The notes under the pieces are model-generated. The model was not told the origin of the DNA, did not search any database, and saw only the letters and a program-made list of their open reading frames with translations. From Streptomyces sp. WMMC940 (GTDB lineage: Bacteria; Actinomycetota; Actinomycetes; Streptomycetales; Streptomycetaceae): a stretch of DNA of 64,000 nucleotides. The first letter of the stretch is position 1. Every line of letters starts with the position of its first letter. The stretch lies in contig NZ_JAPZBC010000001.1 of the NCBI RefSeq assembly GCF_027460265.1, forward strand, positions 1,550,001-1,614,000, read 5' to 3'. The position numbers and the translations under genes are program-made. Positions 18,136 through 27,420 of the stretch are shown here, piece after piece.

Positions 18136-18798
18136 GTGTCCGTTCTCCTCGAGCAGCCCGCAAGCCTGGTCGCCTACCGCCCGAACAAGCCGACGGCCAT
18201 GGTCGTCGTGGCCGACCCGCGCGTCCGCTCCACCGTCACCCGCCACCTGTGGGCGCTCGGGGTGCGCGATGTCATCGAGGCGTCGTCCATCGCGGAGGCC
18301 CGCCCCCGCGTCGGCAACCCGCGCGACATCTGCGTGGCCGACGTCCACCTGCCCGACGGCAGCGGGCTGACCCTGCTGTCCGAGACCCGCGCCGCGGGCT
18401 GGCCCAACGGCCTCGCCCTCTCCGCCGCCGACGACATCGGCGCGGTCCGCAACGCGCTGGCCGGCGGGGTCAAGGGCTACGTCGTGACCGGTACGCGCAC
18501 CAACCTCGGCCACCCCACCCGCCCCGGAGCCGCCCCGATCGGCGCCGCGGCCGCCCGGCTGCACCGCCGTCCCCCCGGCGCCCCGAGCCACCCGGGCGGC
18601 TACCGCGAGCTGTCGGGCCGCGAGGTGGAGGTGCTCCGGCTGGTCGCCGAGGGCCAGTCGAACAAGGCGATCGGTGTCTCGATGGGCCTGTCCGCGCTGA
18701 CGGTGAAGAGCCATCTGGCCCGCATCGCACGCAAACTGGGCACCGGTGACCGCGCCGGCATGGTGGCCGTGGCGCTGCGCACCGGCATCATCCACTGA
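18136..18798 (+). CDS. Orphan NarL/LuxR-type response regulator
   Basis: A 220-residue protein. The N-terminal receiver-like domain carries the phosphorylatable Asp in ICVADVHLPDGSG and the conserved Lys in GGVKGYVV. Only one acidic residue remains in the usual Asp-Asp pair (VVVADPRVRS), so phosphorylation may be weak. A proline-rich linker leads to a LuxR HTH (LSGREVEVLRLVAEGQSNKAI to LTVKSHLARIARKLGTGDRAGMVA). No histidine kinase lies nearby. I chose the GTG at 18136 over the one at 18058 because AGGAGG sits 5 bases upstream. Targets cannot be inferred. Confidence 0.88.
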   Translation: MSVLLEQPASLVAYRPNKPTAMVVVADPRVRSTVTRHLWALGVRDVIEASSIAEARPRVGNPRDICVADVHLPDGSGLTLLSETRAAGWPNGLALSAADDIGAVRNALAGGVKGYVVTGTRTNLGHPTRPGAAPIGAAAARLHRRPPGAPSHPGGYRELSGREVEVLRLVAEGQSNKAIGVSMGLSALTVKSHLARIARKLGTGDRAGMVAVALRTGIIH

Positions 18799-18820
18799 AC
18801 CTCCTTTACACCGGCCCGGT

Positions 18821-18850
18821 GCCCGTCGACGGAACGTTCCGTCGACGGGC
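18821..18850. terminator. 30-bp palindrome after the response regulator
   Basis: Perfect palindrome with 15-base halves starting GCCCGTCGACGGAAC, 22 bases after the stop. It also lies just upstream of the RNase D promoter. Confidence 0.7.
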
Positions 18851-18878
18851 GCTTGCCGTTGACGGATACCCTTGACAG

Positions 18879-20162
18879 GTGACCGACGCCCAAGAGACCG
18901 CAGCAGAGCCGGACCTGCGCACCACCGGGGGCGGCCCCCCGGACGACGGCGTCTCTGACGAAGGGGCGCCGATCCCCCTGCTGGAGCCGCGGGAGGGCAT
19001 CCCTCCGGTGGCATCCACGCCCGAGGCACTGGCGTCCGTCGTCGCCGCCTTCACCGCCGGCACCGGCCCCGTCGCCGTCGACGCCGAACGCGCGTCCGGC
19101 TACCGCTACGGACAACGCGCGTACCTCGTCCAGCTGCGTCGCCAGGGCGCCGGCACGGCGCTCGTCGACCCGGTCGGCTGCCCCGACCTCTCCCCGCTCG
19201 GCGACGCCCTCACCGGCACCGAGTGGATCCTCCACGCGGCGACCCAGGACCTCCCGTGCCTGCGCGAAATAGGCATGCTGCCGACGAGGCTCTTCGACAC
19301 CGAGCTCGCCGGACGGCTCGCGGGCTTCCCCCGGGTGGGCCTCGGGGCCATGGTCGAGTCGGTGCTCGGCTACGCCCTGGAGAAGGGCCACTCGGCGGTG
19401 GACTGGTCCACCCGCCCCCTCCCCGAGCCCTGGCTGCGGTACGCGGCGCTCGACGTCGAGCTGCTCGTGGACCTGCGGGACGCGCTGGAGAAGGAACTGG
19501 ACCGGCAGGGGAAGCTGGAGTGGGCGCGGCAGGAGTTCGACGCCATCGCCTCGGCCCCGCCCGCACCCCCGCGCAAGGACCCGTGGCGGCGCACGTCGGG
19601 CATGCACAAGGTCCGCCGCCGCCGTCAGATGGCCGTCGTACGGGAACTGTGGACGGCCCGGGACAAGGTGGCGCAGCGCCGCGACGTGTCCCCCGGAAAG
19701 GTGCTCGGCGACGCGGCGATCATCGAGGCGGCGCTGGCGCTCCCGCTGAACGTGCACGCGCTCACGGCCCTGCCCGGCTTCGGGCACCGCATGGGCCGGC
19801 GGCAGCTGGAGCAGTGGCAGTCGGCGGTCGACCGGGCGCGTGCGCTGTCGGAGGCGGAGCTGCCGCAGCCGGGGCAGCCGGTGGCCGGACCGCCCCCGCC
19901 GCGCTCCTGGGCGGACAAGGACCCGGTGGCGGCGGCACGGCTGTCCGCGGCGCGGGCGGCGGTGTCCGCGCTGGCGGAGCAGCTGAACCTGCCCCAGGAG
20001 AACCTGATCACGCCGGACACGGTGCGGCGCCTGTGCTGGGAGCCGCCGGTGGAACCGACCCCGGAGGGGGTCGCCTCGGCACTGGCGGCGCTGGGTGCGC
20101 GGCCGTGGCAGGTCGACCAGGTGACGCCGCTCCTGACGAGGGCGCTCCAGGCGACTCCCTGA
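18879..20162 (+). CDS. rnd: Ribonuclease D-like 3'-5' exonuclease
   Basis: A 427-residue protein with a DEDDy exonuclease domain: the first acidic motif is PVAVDAERASGYRYGQRAYLVQL (about residues 66-90), the second LHAATQDLPCL, and the third WLRYAALDVELL. Two HRDC-like helical regions follow (ARDKVAQRRDVSPGKVLGDAAI and the C-terminal ITPDTVRRLCWEP). RNase D trims the 3' ends of tRNA precursors and small RNAs. The GTG has no ribosome site but a TACCCT box 7 bases upstream, so a leaderless transcript is likely. Confidence 0.9.
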   Translation: MTDAQETAAEPDLRTTGGGPPDDGVSDEGAPIPLLEPREGIPPVASTPEALASVVAAFTAGTGPVAVDAERASGYRYGQRAYLVQLRRQGAGTALVDPVGCPDLSPLGDALTGTEWILHAATQDLPCLREIGMLPTRLFDTELAGRLAGFPRVGLGAMVESVLGYALEKGHSAVDWSTRPLPEPWLRYAALDVELLVDLRDALEKELDRQGKLEWARQEFDAIASAPPAPPRKDPWRRTSGMHKVRRRRQMAVVRELWTARDKVAQRRDVSPGKVLGDAAIIEAALALPLNVHALTALPGFGHRMGRRQLEQWQSAVDRARALSEAELPQPGQPVAGPPPPRSWADKDPVAAARLSAARAAVSALAEQLNLPQENLITPDTVRRLCWEPPVEPTPEGVASALAALGARPWQVDQVTPLLTRALQATP

Positions 20163-20727
20163 CGCCGTGCCGCGCGGGCTGCGGGCGTCGCGCGTCGGTG
20201 CGCGGCGCCGCACGCGCGGGCGGCGTCCGTCGTGGTGCGCGGCCTCCGCGCCGGGTGCGGCACCCGGGGCCCTCCGCCCGCCTGCGGGACGGCATGGGGT
20301 ACGGCTCCCGAACCTTCACCGGTGCGGCGCGGCACATCATGTGCCGGCGTCCCGGGCACGGCTCCTCCGCGCCCGGGCACCTTCCGCAGCCCCTGGGGCG
20401 CCGGTGGGAAACGCCGCAGCCATCGCGTACGACGGTCCCCACGGTGCGCGCGCCACGGAACCCGCGCACCGCTCGGTGCGCATGCCACCGGAAGCGCGCG
20501 GCGCCGAGGGACGGGCCGCGGGGCGCGGAACCCGGATGCGCGCCCCCGTCCGGTGTGCGTGCGGGGTGCCGACGCCGGTGACGCGGAGCCCCCCACGTGT
20601 GACGTTCGCCGCTCCCGCCGCGAGGGGTGGGCAACCCGGTTACCCGCAAGTAGCATGAGGACAGCAAGCGCACGCTTAGCCGCGCGCCACGCAGCAGTGC
20701 CATCCCGCACCCTGGAGGAGAGCCATC
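20163..20727. other. Long leader before fadAB
   Basis: 565 bases with no supported gene; open frames are compositional. The last 90 bases hold a TAC-N6-GTA palindrome (20639-20654) and the ribosome site GGAGGAG of fadA. Confidence 0.5.
20639..20654. promoter_or_regulatory. TAC-N6-GTA operator candidate for fadAB
   Basis: The sequence GTTACCCGCAAGTAGC has the short inverted halves TAC and GTA separated by six bases, 75 bases before the fadA start. Sites of this layout precede several actinobacterial fatty-acid genes and are bound by TetR-type repressors, as far as I recall. No regulator is encoded nearby. Confidence 0.35.
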
Positions 20728-21978
20728 GTGCCTCGTACCGTCAGGGACGTCGTCTTCGTCGACGGCGTCCGCACCCCGTTCGGCAAGGCGGGCCCGAAGG
20801 GCATCTACCACGAGACCCGTGCCGACGATCTCGTCGTGAAGGCCATCCGGGAGCTGCTGCGCCGCAACCCGGAACTCGACCCCAAGAAGATCGACGAGGT
20901 CGCCATCGCCGCGACCACGCAGATCGGCGACCAGGGCCTGACCATCGGCCGCACCGCCGGCATCCTCGCGGGTCTGCCGCAGTCCGTCCCGGGCTACTCC
21001 ATCGACCGCATGTGCGCGGGCGCGCTGACCGCCGTGACCTCGGTCGCCGGCTCGGTCGCCTTCGGCGCGTACGACGTCGCCGTCGCGGGTGGCGTGGAGC
21101 ACATGGGCCGCCACCCGATGGGCGAGGGCGTGGACCCGAACCCGCGCTTCGTGTCGGAGAAGCTCGTCGACCAGTCGGCCCTCTTCATGGGCATGACCGC
21201 CGAGAACCTGCACGACCGCTACCCCACGATCACCAAGCAGCGCGCCGACGAGTACGCCGTGCGCTCGCAGGAGAAGGCCGCCAAGGCGTACGCCGACGGC
21301 AAGATCCAGCAGGACCTGGTGCCGGTGTCGGTGCGCCGCACCGCCGTAGCCGATGGCGGCTCCGCCGCGGGCGAGGCCGGCGAGACCGGCTGGGGCCTGG
21401 TCACCGCCGACGAGCCGATGCGCCCCGGCACCACGCTGGACAACCTGAAGGGCCTCAAGACGCCCTTCCGCGTCCACGGCCGCGTCACCGCCGGCAACGC
21501 CGCGGGCCTCAACGACGGCGCCACCGCCTCGCTGATCGCCTCCGAGGACTTCGCGCGGGAGAACAACCTCCCGGTGAAGATGCGCCTGGTCTCGTACTCC
21601 TTCGCCGGCGTCGAGCCCGAGGTCATGGGCTACGGCCCGATCCCCGCGACGGAGAAGGCCCTCGCCCAGGCGGGGCTGTCCATCGAGGACATCGGCCTGT
21701 TCGAGATCAACGAGGCCTTCGCCGTCCAGGTCCTGGCCTTCCTCGAGCACTACGGCATCGCCGACGACGACGCCCGGGTGAACCAGTACGGCGGCGCGAT
21801 CGCCTTCGGCCACCCGCTGGCCTCCTCCGGTGTGCGTCTGATGACGCAGCTGGCCCGGCAGTTCGAGGAGCAGCCGGAGGTCCGTTACGGCCTCACCACG
21901 ATGTGCGTCGGCTTCGGCATGGGCGCCACCGTCATCTGGGAGAACCCGCACCACAAGGACGCCGGAGGCAACAAGTGA
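20728..21978 (+). CDS. fadA: Acetyl-CoA acyltransferase (thiolase)
   Basis: A 416-residue thiolase. The nucleophilic Cys is in SIDRMCAGALTAV (about residue 95), the His-containing motif NEAFAVQVLAF follows, and the C-terminal GGAIAFGHPLASSGVRLMTQL and TTMCVGFGMGATVIW blocks carry the second catalytic His and Cys. It cleaves 3-ketoacyl-CoA to acetyl-CoA and a shortened acyl-CoA in the last step of beta-oxidation. Its stop codon overlaps the GTG of fadB (GTGA), so the two subunits are translationally coupled, as expected for the trifunctional-type complex. Confidence 0.95.
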   Translation: MPRTVRDVVFVDGVRTPFGKAGPKGIYHETRADDLVVKAIRELLRRNPELDPKKIDEVAIAATTQIGDQGLTIGRTAGILAGLPQSVPGYSIDRMCAGALTAVTSVAGSVAFGAYDVAVAGGVEHMGRHPMGEGVDPNPRFVSEKLVDQSALFMGMTAENLHDRYPTITKQRADEYAVRSQEKAAKAYADGKIQQDLVPVSVRRTAVADGGSAAGEAGETGWGLVTADEPMRPGTTLDNLKGLKTPFRVHGRVTAGNAAGLNDGATASLIASEDFARENNLPVKMRLVSYSFAGVEPEVMGYGPIPATEKALAQAGLSIEDIGLFEINEAFAVQVLAFLEHYGIADDDARVNQYGGAIAFGHPLASSGVRLMTQLARQFEEQPEVRYGLTTMCVGFGMGATVIWENPHHKDAGGNK

Positions 21979-24104
21979 GCACCACCGCTGAGCTCCTGAA
22001 GGGCGCGGCCGAGCTGTTCCCGGACGAGGTCGTCACCCAGGCGCACGTACGCCACCTCGACCTTCCCGGCGGCGCGGGCAGGTTCGCCCTCGTCACGCTG
22101 GACAACGGCCTGGACCACACCAAGCCGACGACCTTCGGCCCGCAGTCGCTGGCGAACCTCAACGCCGCGATCGACCAGGTCGAGAAGGAGGCGTCCGAGG
22201 GCGCCGTCGTCGGCGTCGGTATCACCGGCAAGCCGTTCATCTTCGCCGTCGGCGCCGACCTCAAGGGCGTCGAGCTGCTGAAGCGCCACGAGGACGCGCT
22301 CGCCATCGGCAAGGGCGGCCACGACGTCTTCAAGAGGCTTTCCTCGCTGGCCGTACCGACGTTCGCGTACTACAACGGCGCTGCGATGGGCGGCGGTGTC
22401 GAGGTCGGTCTGCACTGCTCCTACCGCACGGTCTCCCAGGCGCTCCCGGCCTTCTCGCTGCCCGAGGTCTTCCTCGGTCTGGTTCCCGGCTGGGGCGGCT
22501 GCACGATCCTGCCGAACCTGATCGGTGCGGACCGCGCCGTCTCGGTGATCATCGAGAACTCGCTCAACCAGAACAAGCAGCTCAAGGGCGCCCAGGTGCA
22601 CGAGCTGGGCATCGCCGACGCGATCTTCGAGGGTGCCGACTTCCTGGAGCAGTCGCTCATCTGGACCGCGTCCGTCCTCAAGGGCGAGATCGTGGTCGAG
22701 CGCCCCGAGATCGACCGCGGTGAGGCCTGGGACCAGGCCGTCGCCAAGGGCCGGTCCATCGCCGACTCCAAGGTGCACGGCGCCGCCCCGGCCGCCTACC
22801 GCGCCCTCGACATCATCGAGGCCGCCAAGGACGGCGACCTGCAGAAGGGCTTCGACGCCGAGGACACCGCGCTCGCCGACCTCATCATGGGCGGCGAACT
22901 GCGCTCCGGCATCTACGCCTTCAACCTGGTCCAGAAGCGCGGCAAGCGCCCCGCCGGCGCCCCGGACAAGTCGCTGGCCCGCCCGGTCACCAAGGTCGGT
23001 GTCGTCGGCGCCGGTCTGATGGCCTCCCAGCTGGCGCTCCTGTTCCTGCGCCGCCTGGAGGTGCCGGTGGTCCTCACCGACATCGACCAGGAGCGCGTCG
23101 ACAAGGGTGTGGGCTACGTCCACGCCGAGATCGAGAAGCTGCTGGGCAAGGGCCGTATCAACCAGGACAAGGCCAACCGCCTCAAGGCCCTGGTGACCGG
23201 TGTCCTGGACAAGGCCGAGGGCTTCGCCGACGCGGACTTCGTCATCGAGGCCGTCTTCGAGGAGATGACGGTCAAGCAGAAGGTGTTCGCGGAGGTCGAG
23301 GCCGTCGCCCCGGCGCACGCGATCCTCGCCACCAACACCTCCTCGCTGTCGGTGTCGGAGATGGCCTCCAAGCTCCGGAACCCGGAGCGCGTGGTCGGCT
23401 TCCACTTCTTCAACCCGGTCGCGATCCTGCCGCTGCTGGAGATCGTCCGCGGTGAGCAGACCGACGACGCCTCCCTGGCCACGGCCTTCGCCGTCGCCAA
23501 GAAGCTGAAGAAGACCGCGGTGCTCACCAAGGACGCCCCGGCGTTCGTCGTGAACCGCATCCTCACCCGCTTCATGGGCGAGATCCAGAACGTCATCGAC
23601 GAGGGCACCCCGGTCGCCACCGCCGAGAAGGCGATCGAGCCGCTCGGCCTGCCGATGTCCCCGCTGGTGCTGCTGGAGCTGGTCGGCCCGGCGATCGGTC
23701 TGCACGTGTCCGAGACGCTGAACCGCGCCTTCCCGGAGCGCTTCACCGTCTCCCCGAACCTGAAGGCGGTCGTCGAGGCCGGCAAGCGCGGCTTCTACGT
23801 GTACGACAGCGGCAAGCCGGAGCTGGACCCGGAGGTCGCCGCGCTGCTGAAGCAGGGCGACAGCGTCCTGACGGAGGAGCAGGTCCGCGCCCGTGTCCTC
23901 GACGCGGTGGCGCAGGAGATCGGGCTGATGCTGGAGGAGGGTGTCGTCGCCGAGGCGCAGGACATCGACCTGTGCCTGATCACGGGCGCCGGCTGGCCCT
24001 TCCACCTGGGCGGCATCACGCCGTACCTGGACCGCGAGGGCGTCAGCGAGCGCGTCAACGGCAGGCGGTTCCTGGCGCAGGGCGTGGCGAGCGTCCCCGC
24101 GTGA
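21975..24104 (+). CDS. fadB: Multifunctional fatty-acid oxidation protein FadB
   Basis: A 709-residue fusion. Residues about 10-300 are the enoyl-CoA hydratase (crotonase) domain, with the oxyanion-hole segments FIFAVGADLKG and YYNGAAMGGGVEVGLH and the catalytic-Glu region LPEVFLGLVPGWGG. Residues 330-520 are the NAD-binding half of 3-hydroxyacyl-CoA dehydrogenase (KVGVVGAGLMASQLALLFL), and the catalytic His lies in GFHFFNPV. The C-terminal dehydrogenase domains complete it. It performs hydration and oxidation of enoyl-CoA and partners the thiolase encoded immediately upstream. The start is the GTG overlapping the fadA stop. The motif GLMASQ replaces the common GxMGxG of the NAD loop, a variant seen in actinobacterial FadB. 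Confidence 0.94.
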   Translation: MSTTAELLKGAAELFPDEVVTQAHVRHLDLPGGAGRFALVTLDNGLDHTKPTTFGPQSLANLNAAIDQVEKEASEGAVVGVGITGKPFIFAVGADLKGVELLKRHEDALAIGKGGHDVFKRLSSLAVPTFAYYNGAAMGGGVEVGLHCSYRTVSQALPAFSLPEVFLGLVPGWGGCTILPNLIGADRAVSVIIENSLNQNKQLKGAQVHELGIADAIFEGADFLEQSLIWTASVLKGEIVVERPEIDRGEAWDQAVAKGRSIADSKVHGAAPAAYRALDIIEAAKDGDLQKGFDAEDTALADLIMGGELRSGIYAFNLVQKRGKRPAGAPDKSLARPVTKVGVVGAGLMASQLALLFLRRLEVPVVLTDIDQERVDKGVGYVHAEIEKLLGKGRINQDKANRLKALVTGVLDKAEGFADADFVIEAVFEEMTVKQKVFAEVEAVAPAHAILATNTSSLSVSEMASKLRNPERVVGFHFFNPVAILPLLEIVRGEQTDDASLATAFAVAKKLKKTAVLTKDAPAFVVNRILTRFMGEIQNVIDEGTPVATAEKAIEPLGLPMSPLVLLELVGPAIGLHVSETLNRAFPERFTVSPNLKAVVEAGKRGFYVYDSGKPELDPEVAALLKQGDSVLTEEQVRARVLDAVAQEIGLMLEEGVVAEAQDIDLCLITGAGWPFHLGGITPYLDREGVSERVNGRRFLAQGVASVPA

Positions 24105-24112
24105 CCGTGTGA

Positions 24113-24154
24113 CCGGGTGACCGCCGCGCCGGTGACGGTGCGGCGGTCACCCGG
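24113..24154. terminator. First of two tandem hairpins after fadB
   Basis: CCGGGTGACCGCCGC at 24113-24127 pairs with 24140-24154, nine bases after the stop. Confidence 0.7.
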
Positions 24155-24162
24155 GCCGACGG

Positions 24163-24200
24163 GAACGGGCCGTACGGGAGGGATCCCGTACGGCCCGTTC
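24163..24200. terminator. Second tandem hairpin, bidirectional
   Basis: Seventeen-base arms (24163-24179 and 24184-24200) around GGGA, followed by TCTCTCTG. It serves both fadB and the convergent gene ending at 24246. Confidence 0.8.
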
Positions 24201-24245
24201 TCTCTGCGTCCGTCCGCGGTGCGCCCCGGCCGGGGGGCGCGGGCC

Positions 24246-25409
24246 TCACACCCGCGTCCACGCCTCCATCGCCAGCCCCGACTCCGACTTCTGCCGGGTC
24301 ACGCGGAGGGAGCCGTCGGCGCCGAGGGCGGCGAGGACGACACGGCCGGTGCCGTCGATGGCGAGCGCCGGGGCGCCGGCACAAGGGTCGCCCGTGGGCG
24401 TCCAGTTGAGGCCGGCGGACTCCTCCTCCGTCGGGTAGGCGGCGATGGCCGGGCGGCCGTCGGCGCCGCGCTGGGCGAGGATCGTGCAGTCCTGCCCGTC
24501 GACGGGAGTTCGGAGGACGGCGACCGGTCCGGTGCCGCCCTCGCCGCCGAGGGCCGCGGGCGCGGCCATGCCCTCGCGCCAGGCGTGGACGGCGCCCGTG
24601 GCCGCGTCGCGCCAGAAGTGGGTCAGCCGCTCGCGGCCGGTGCGCTCGGAGCTGACGGAGCCGTTGGCGGCGGAGAAGGCGATGTCGTCGGCGCGCTGGA
24701 ACTTCACGCCCTGGGTCTCCTGGTTCCACCGCAGCACGGCGTCCTCCGTCGGGGCGAGGACCTCCATCAGCCCGTGGTCGGTGACCGTTGCGGCGGGCAG
24801 GCCGAGCGTGCCGCTGCCCTTGAGGTCGGCCCACTTGTTCCACTTGCCGTTGGGCACCTGCGCCCTGCCGCAGACACCACCGCCCGCGTTGCGCACGAAG
24901 ACGTGGAGGGAGCCCTCCGAGTCCACGACGGCCGCGGGGAGCCCTATGGTGGCCGCGAGGGCCCGGTCCTGGTACGGGGTGCCGAGGGCGTACCAGTCCC
25001 GCAGGGGGCGCCCGGACTGGTACTGGATGGCCTGCACGACGTCCGTGGCGACCTCGCCGCCGGGGAGCGGGGTGCGCCGCAGCGCGACCAGCTGCACATA
25101 GCCGTCCGAGCCCTGGGCGATCGCCAGGTACGGCAGGATGCCGGGCGCGGGGAACAGCTCGGGGCCCGTCCACTCGGGCCCGCCGGGCCGCTTCTCCGTC
25201 CAGCGCAGCACACCGTCGGCGGCCGGCGTGTACGCGGAGAGCCGTCCGTCCTTGCCGCGCAGCAGCCAACCGGTGGTCGACGGGAGCGACGGGTCGGCGG
25301 GCAGCGAGGGCGTCGCCCGGGCCGCCCGGCGCTGCCGGCCTTCGGCGCCCACGGTGTCGGGCGGGGTGTCCGTCCGACGCTTCGACCGCCGCGCAGACCG
25401 CAATGACAT
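24246..25409 (-). CDS. Beta-propeller/lectin-like hypothetical protein
   Basis: A 387-residue protein that I cannot name. After an Arg-rich N-terminus (MSLRSARRSKRR) and a linker, the chain is built of repeated blades of about 45 residues, each with a G-x-L/W-x-x-Y/W pattern (LLRGKDGRLSAYTPAADGVLRW, ALRRTPLPGGEVATDVVQAI, VVDSEGSLHVFVRNAGGGVCGR, GTGRVVLAALGADGSLRV). This is like fucose-lectin or PLL-type propellers in Streptomyces. No catalytic motif is visible, nor a clear signal peptide from this start, so the location is uncertain. The gene is monocistronic and convergent with fadB. Confidence 0.65.
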   Translation of the reverse strand: MSLRSARRSKRRTDTPPDTVGAEGRQRRAARATPSLPADPSLPSTTGWLLRGKDGRLSAYTPAADGVLRWTEKRPGGPEWTGPELFPAPGILPYLAIAQGSDGYVQLVALRRTPLPGGEVATDVVQAIQYQSGRPLRDWYALGTPYQDRALAATIGLPAAVVDSEGSLHVFVRNAGGGVCGRAQVPNGKWNKWADLKGSGTLGLPAATVTDHGLMEVLAPTEDAVLRWNQETQGVKFQRADDIAFSAANGSVSSERTGRERLTHFWRDAATGAVHAWREGMAAPAALGGEGGTGPVAVLRTPVDGQDCTILAQRGADGRPAIAAYPTEEESAGLNWTPTGDPCAGAPALAIDGTGRVVLAALGADGSLRVTRQKSESGLAMEAWTRV

Positions 25410-25524
25410 GGCCCGTTGCCCACCTTCCCCGAGCGCCGTGCAAGCGCTTGATTCACGTGACGATAACACCCGGCGGCACACCGGTCCGCCCGCCCGCGGA
25501 CCGGTCCTGTGACACGCTTCCGCC

Positions 25525-25896
25525 ATGGTCCCTCTCCTGATCGTCGATGGCGCGAACGTGGTCGGTTCGGTACCGGACGGCTGGTGGCGCGACCGCCGGG
25601 GCGCGGCCGAGCGGCTTCGCGACGGGCTGGTCCCGCTCGCCGAGGAGGGTGTCCCCGGGCACCCCGGCCCGGTCGAGGTGGTCCTGGTCGTCGAGGGCCG
25701 CGCGAGGGGCGTCGGGCCCGTCCCGGGCGTACGGGTCGAGGCCGCGCCCGGCAGCGGTGACGACCGGGTCGTGGAACTGGTCCGGGAGAACGCCGGCCGT
25801 TCCGCCGTCGTGGTCACGGCCGACCGGGGGCTGCGGGAGCGGGTCGAGGCGCTCGGGGCACGGGTCGTCGGGCCGCGCACGGTCCGTCGCGGCTGA
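25525..25896 (+). CDS. Small NYN-domain RNase-like protein
   Basis: A 123-residue protein that is essentially one NYN (PIN-like) domain. Acidic metal-site positions are Asp8 in LLIVDGANVVG, Asp80 in GSGDDRVVEL and Asp100 in VVVTADRGLRERV. The family cleaves RNA. It resembles the actinobacterial YacP-like group but lacks any extra domain. It is divergent from the propeller gene and convergent with a membrane glycosyltransferase; no functional link is visible. Confidence 0.85.
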   Translation: MVPLLIVDGANVVGSVPDGWWRDRRGAAERLRDGLVPLAEEGVPGHPGPVEVVLVVEGRARGVGPVPGVRVEAAPGSGDDRVVELVRENAGRSAVVVTADRGLRERVEALGARVVGPRTVRRG

Positions 25897-25914
25897 CCCC
25901 GCCCGCTCGCCCCC

Positions 25915-27411
25915 TCACCGCCCCGCCGAGCGGACGTAGAGCACCGCTCCGCCGACGTCGCCCGGCAGCGGCTCGTAGTGGCGGGCGAGGAGCCGCCGCA
26001 GCGTGGGCAGGTGTTCGGGTGCGTACGGTCTGCCGCGCGAGTCGTCGACGATCAGCGCCGGCAGCCGGCCGCGGAGTTCGCCGGTGAGGGTCCGCCAGGA
26101 GCCCTCGACCGCGTACTCCTCCCCCACCCGGGGACCGTCGCGGCCGCCGCTGTAGTTGGTGAGCAGCCCGGCCGTGAGATAGCGGGTGGCGGGGGCGCGG
26201 TCGGCCAGCCAGTACGTCTCCGGGTGCATGCCCCACAGCAGCACCCGCTCCTGGGGTCCGGTGCGGTGCCGCACCTCCGTGGCGAGCCGCTGGGCGTGGG
26301 CGAGTTCCGGGCGGGGCGCCAGCAGGCCCCACACGAGGAAGAGGGCGCAGGCGGCCGCCGAGGCGAGCAGGGCGGAGGTCAGCCGGCCGCGCGGCAGCAC
26401 CTGCAGCGCGGCGGTCGCGAGGAGGGCGAGGGGCGGCAGGAGCTGCAGGTAGTAGTGGCCGAAGAAGTGGAATCCGGCGAGGACGGCCGCGGCGGAGGCG
26501 GCCAGCCACAGCCACAGGTCGGTCACCCCGGTCCGGGCGATCCTGAGGACCCGCACGACGGGCGGGACCAGTCCCGCGCAGGCGGCGGCGAGCAGCGCGG
26601 AGTTCGCCAGGCCCCGGGAGAGCACGTGCAGCTCGGAGCCGGTGAACGCGGCGTAGGCGCCCGATCCCGTCACCGTCCAGAAGAGCAGCCCCGCGGGGTC
26701 CGTGAGCAGAGCTGCGGCCGCGACCGGCAGGACGAGCGCCGCGCACAGCCGCAGCACCTGGCCCCGCCGGGGACGGGAGTGCCAGAGCAGCCACAGCACG
26801 GGGACGAGGACCGCGCCCCCGGTCTGCTTCACCAGGACCGCCCCGGCGACGGCGAGGCCCGCGGCGGTCCAGCGGCGCCTGCCCGCGTACCGGACGGCCG
26901 CGGCGGTGAACGGCAGTATGAAGATCTCGAACGTGGCCGCCTGGGCGTCCTCGGGATTGAGGCCGATCGAGACCAGGAGGTACAGCACGCCGGCCGTGCG
27001 GCCCGCCCGGTCGCCCCAGCGTTCGCGGGCGGCGGCGGCCAGGAGGGCGGCGGTGACCAGCTGGGAGACGACGGCGAGCACCTTGAGGGGGCGGAGCGAC
27101 TCGTCGCCGAAGACGGCGAAGCATGCCTCGTACAACCACGGCAGCAGGGGCGGTTTGCGGTCGACGACGGTGTCGTACAGGGCGCCGCCGTCGGCCAGTA
27201 TCCGTGCCTGGACGGCGAGGTAGCCCTCGTCCGGGTTCCACACGGGGTGCCGGAACGAGGGCAGCCGGGTCACCGCGGCCAGGACGGCGAGGACCGGGAG
27301 CAGCCGCCGCCAGTAGCCGTCCGGCGGCGCTTCGGGGAGGGGCGGGGCGGGCAGGTCCGCGCGCGCCGGCGCGTACCGCGGTGACGGCGGTGGCTCGACG
27401 AGCATGCGCAC
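25915..27411 (-). CDS. GT39/ArnT-like membrane glycosyltransferase
   Basis: About 498 residues with 9-11 hydrophobic helices. The first extracytoplasmic loop contains NPDEGYLAVQARILADGGALYDTVVDRKPPLLPWLY, matching the catalytic Asp-Glu loop of GT-C enzymes of the dolichyl/undecaprenyl-phosphate-mannose type (PMT_2 group). A soluble C-terminal part of about 120 residues follows the helices. It would transfer a sugar from a polyprenyl phosphate donor outside the membrane; donor and acceptor are unknown. A start at the ATG of 27405 is equally possible, with TAGTGT six bases upstream as a -10 for a leaderless transcript. Confidence 0.78.
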   Translation of the reverse strand: MRMLVEPPPSPRYAPARADLPAPPLPEAPPDGYWRRLLPVLAVLAAVTRLPSFRHPVWNPDEGYLAVQARILADGGALYDTVVDRKPPLLPWLYEACFAVFGDESLRPLKVLAVVSQLVTAALLAAAARERWGDRAGRTAGVLYLLVSIGLNPEDAQAATFEIFILPFTAAAVRYAGRRRWTAAGLAVAGAVLVKQTGGAVLVPVLWLLWHSRPRRGQVLRLCAALVLPVAAAALLTDPAGLLFWTVTGSGAYAAFTGSELHVLSRGLANSALLAAACAGLVPPVVRVLRIARTGVTDLWLWLAASAAAVLAGFHFFGHYYLQLLPPLALLATAALQVLPRGRLTSALLASAAACALFLVWGLLAPRPELAHAQRLATEVRHRTGPQERVLLWGMHPETYWLADRAPATRYLTAGLLTNYSGGRDGPRVGEEYAVEGSWRTLTGELRGRLPALIVDDSRGRPYAPEHLPTLRRLLARHYEPLPGDVGGAVLYVRSAGR

Positions 27412-27420
27412 ACACTATTG

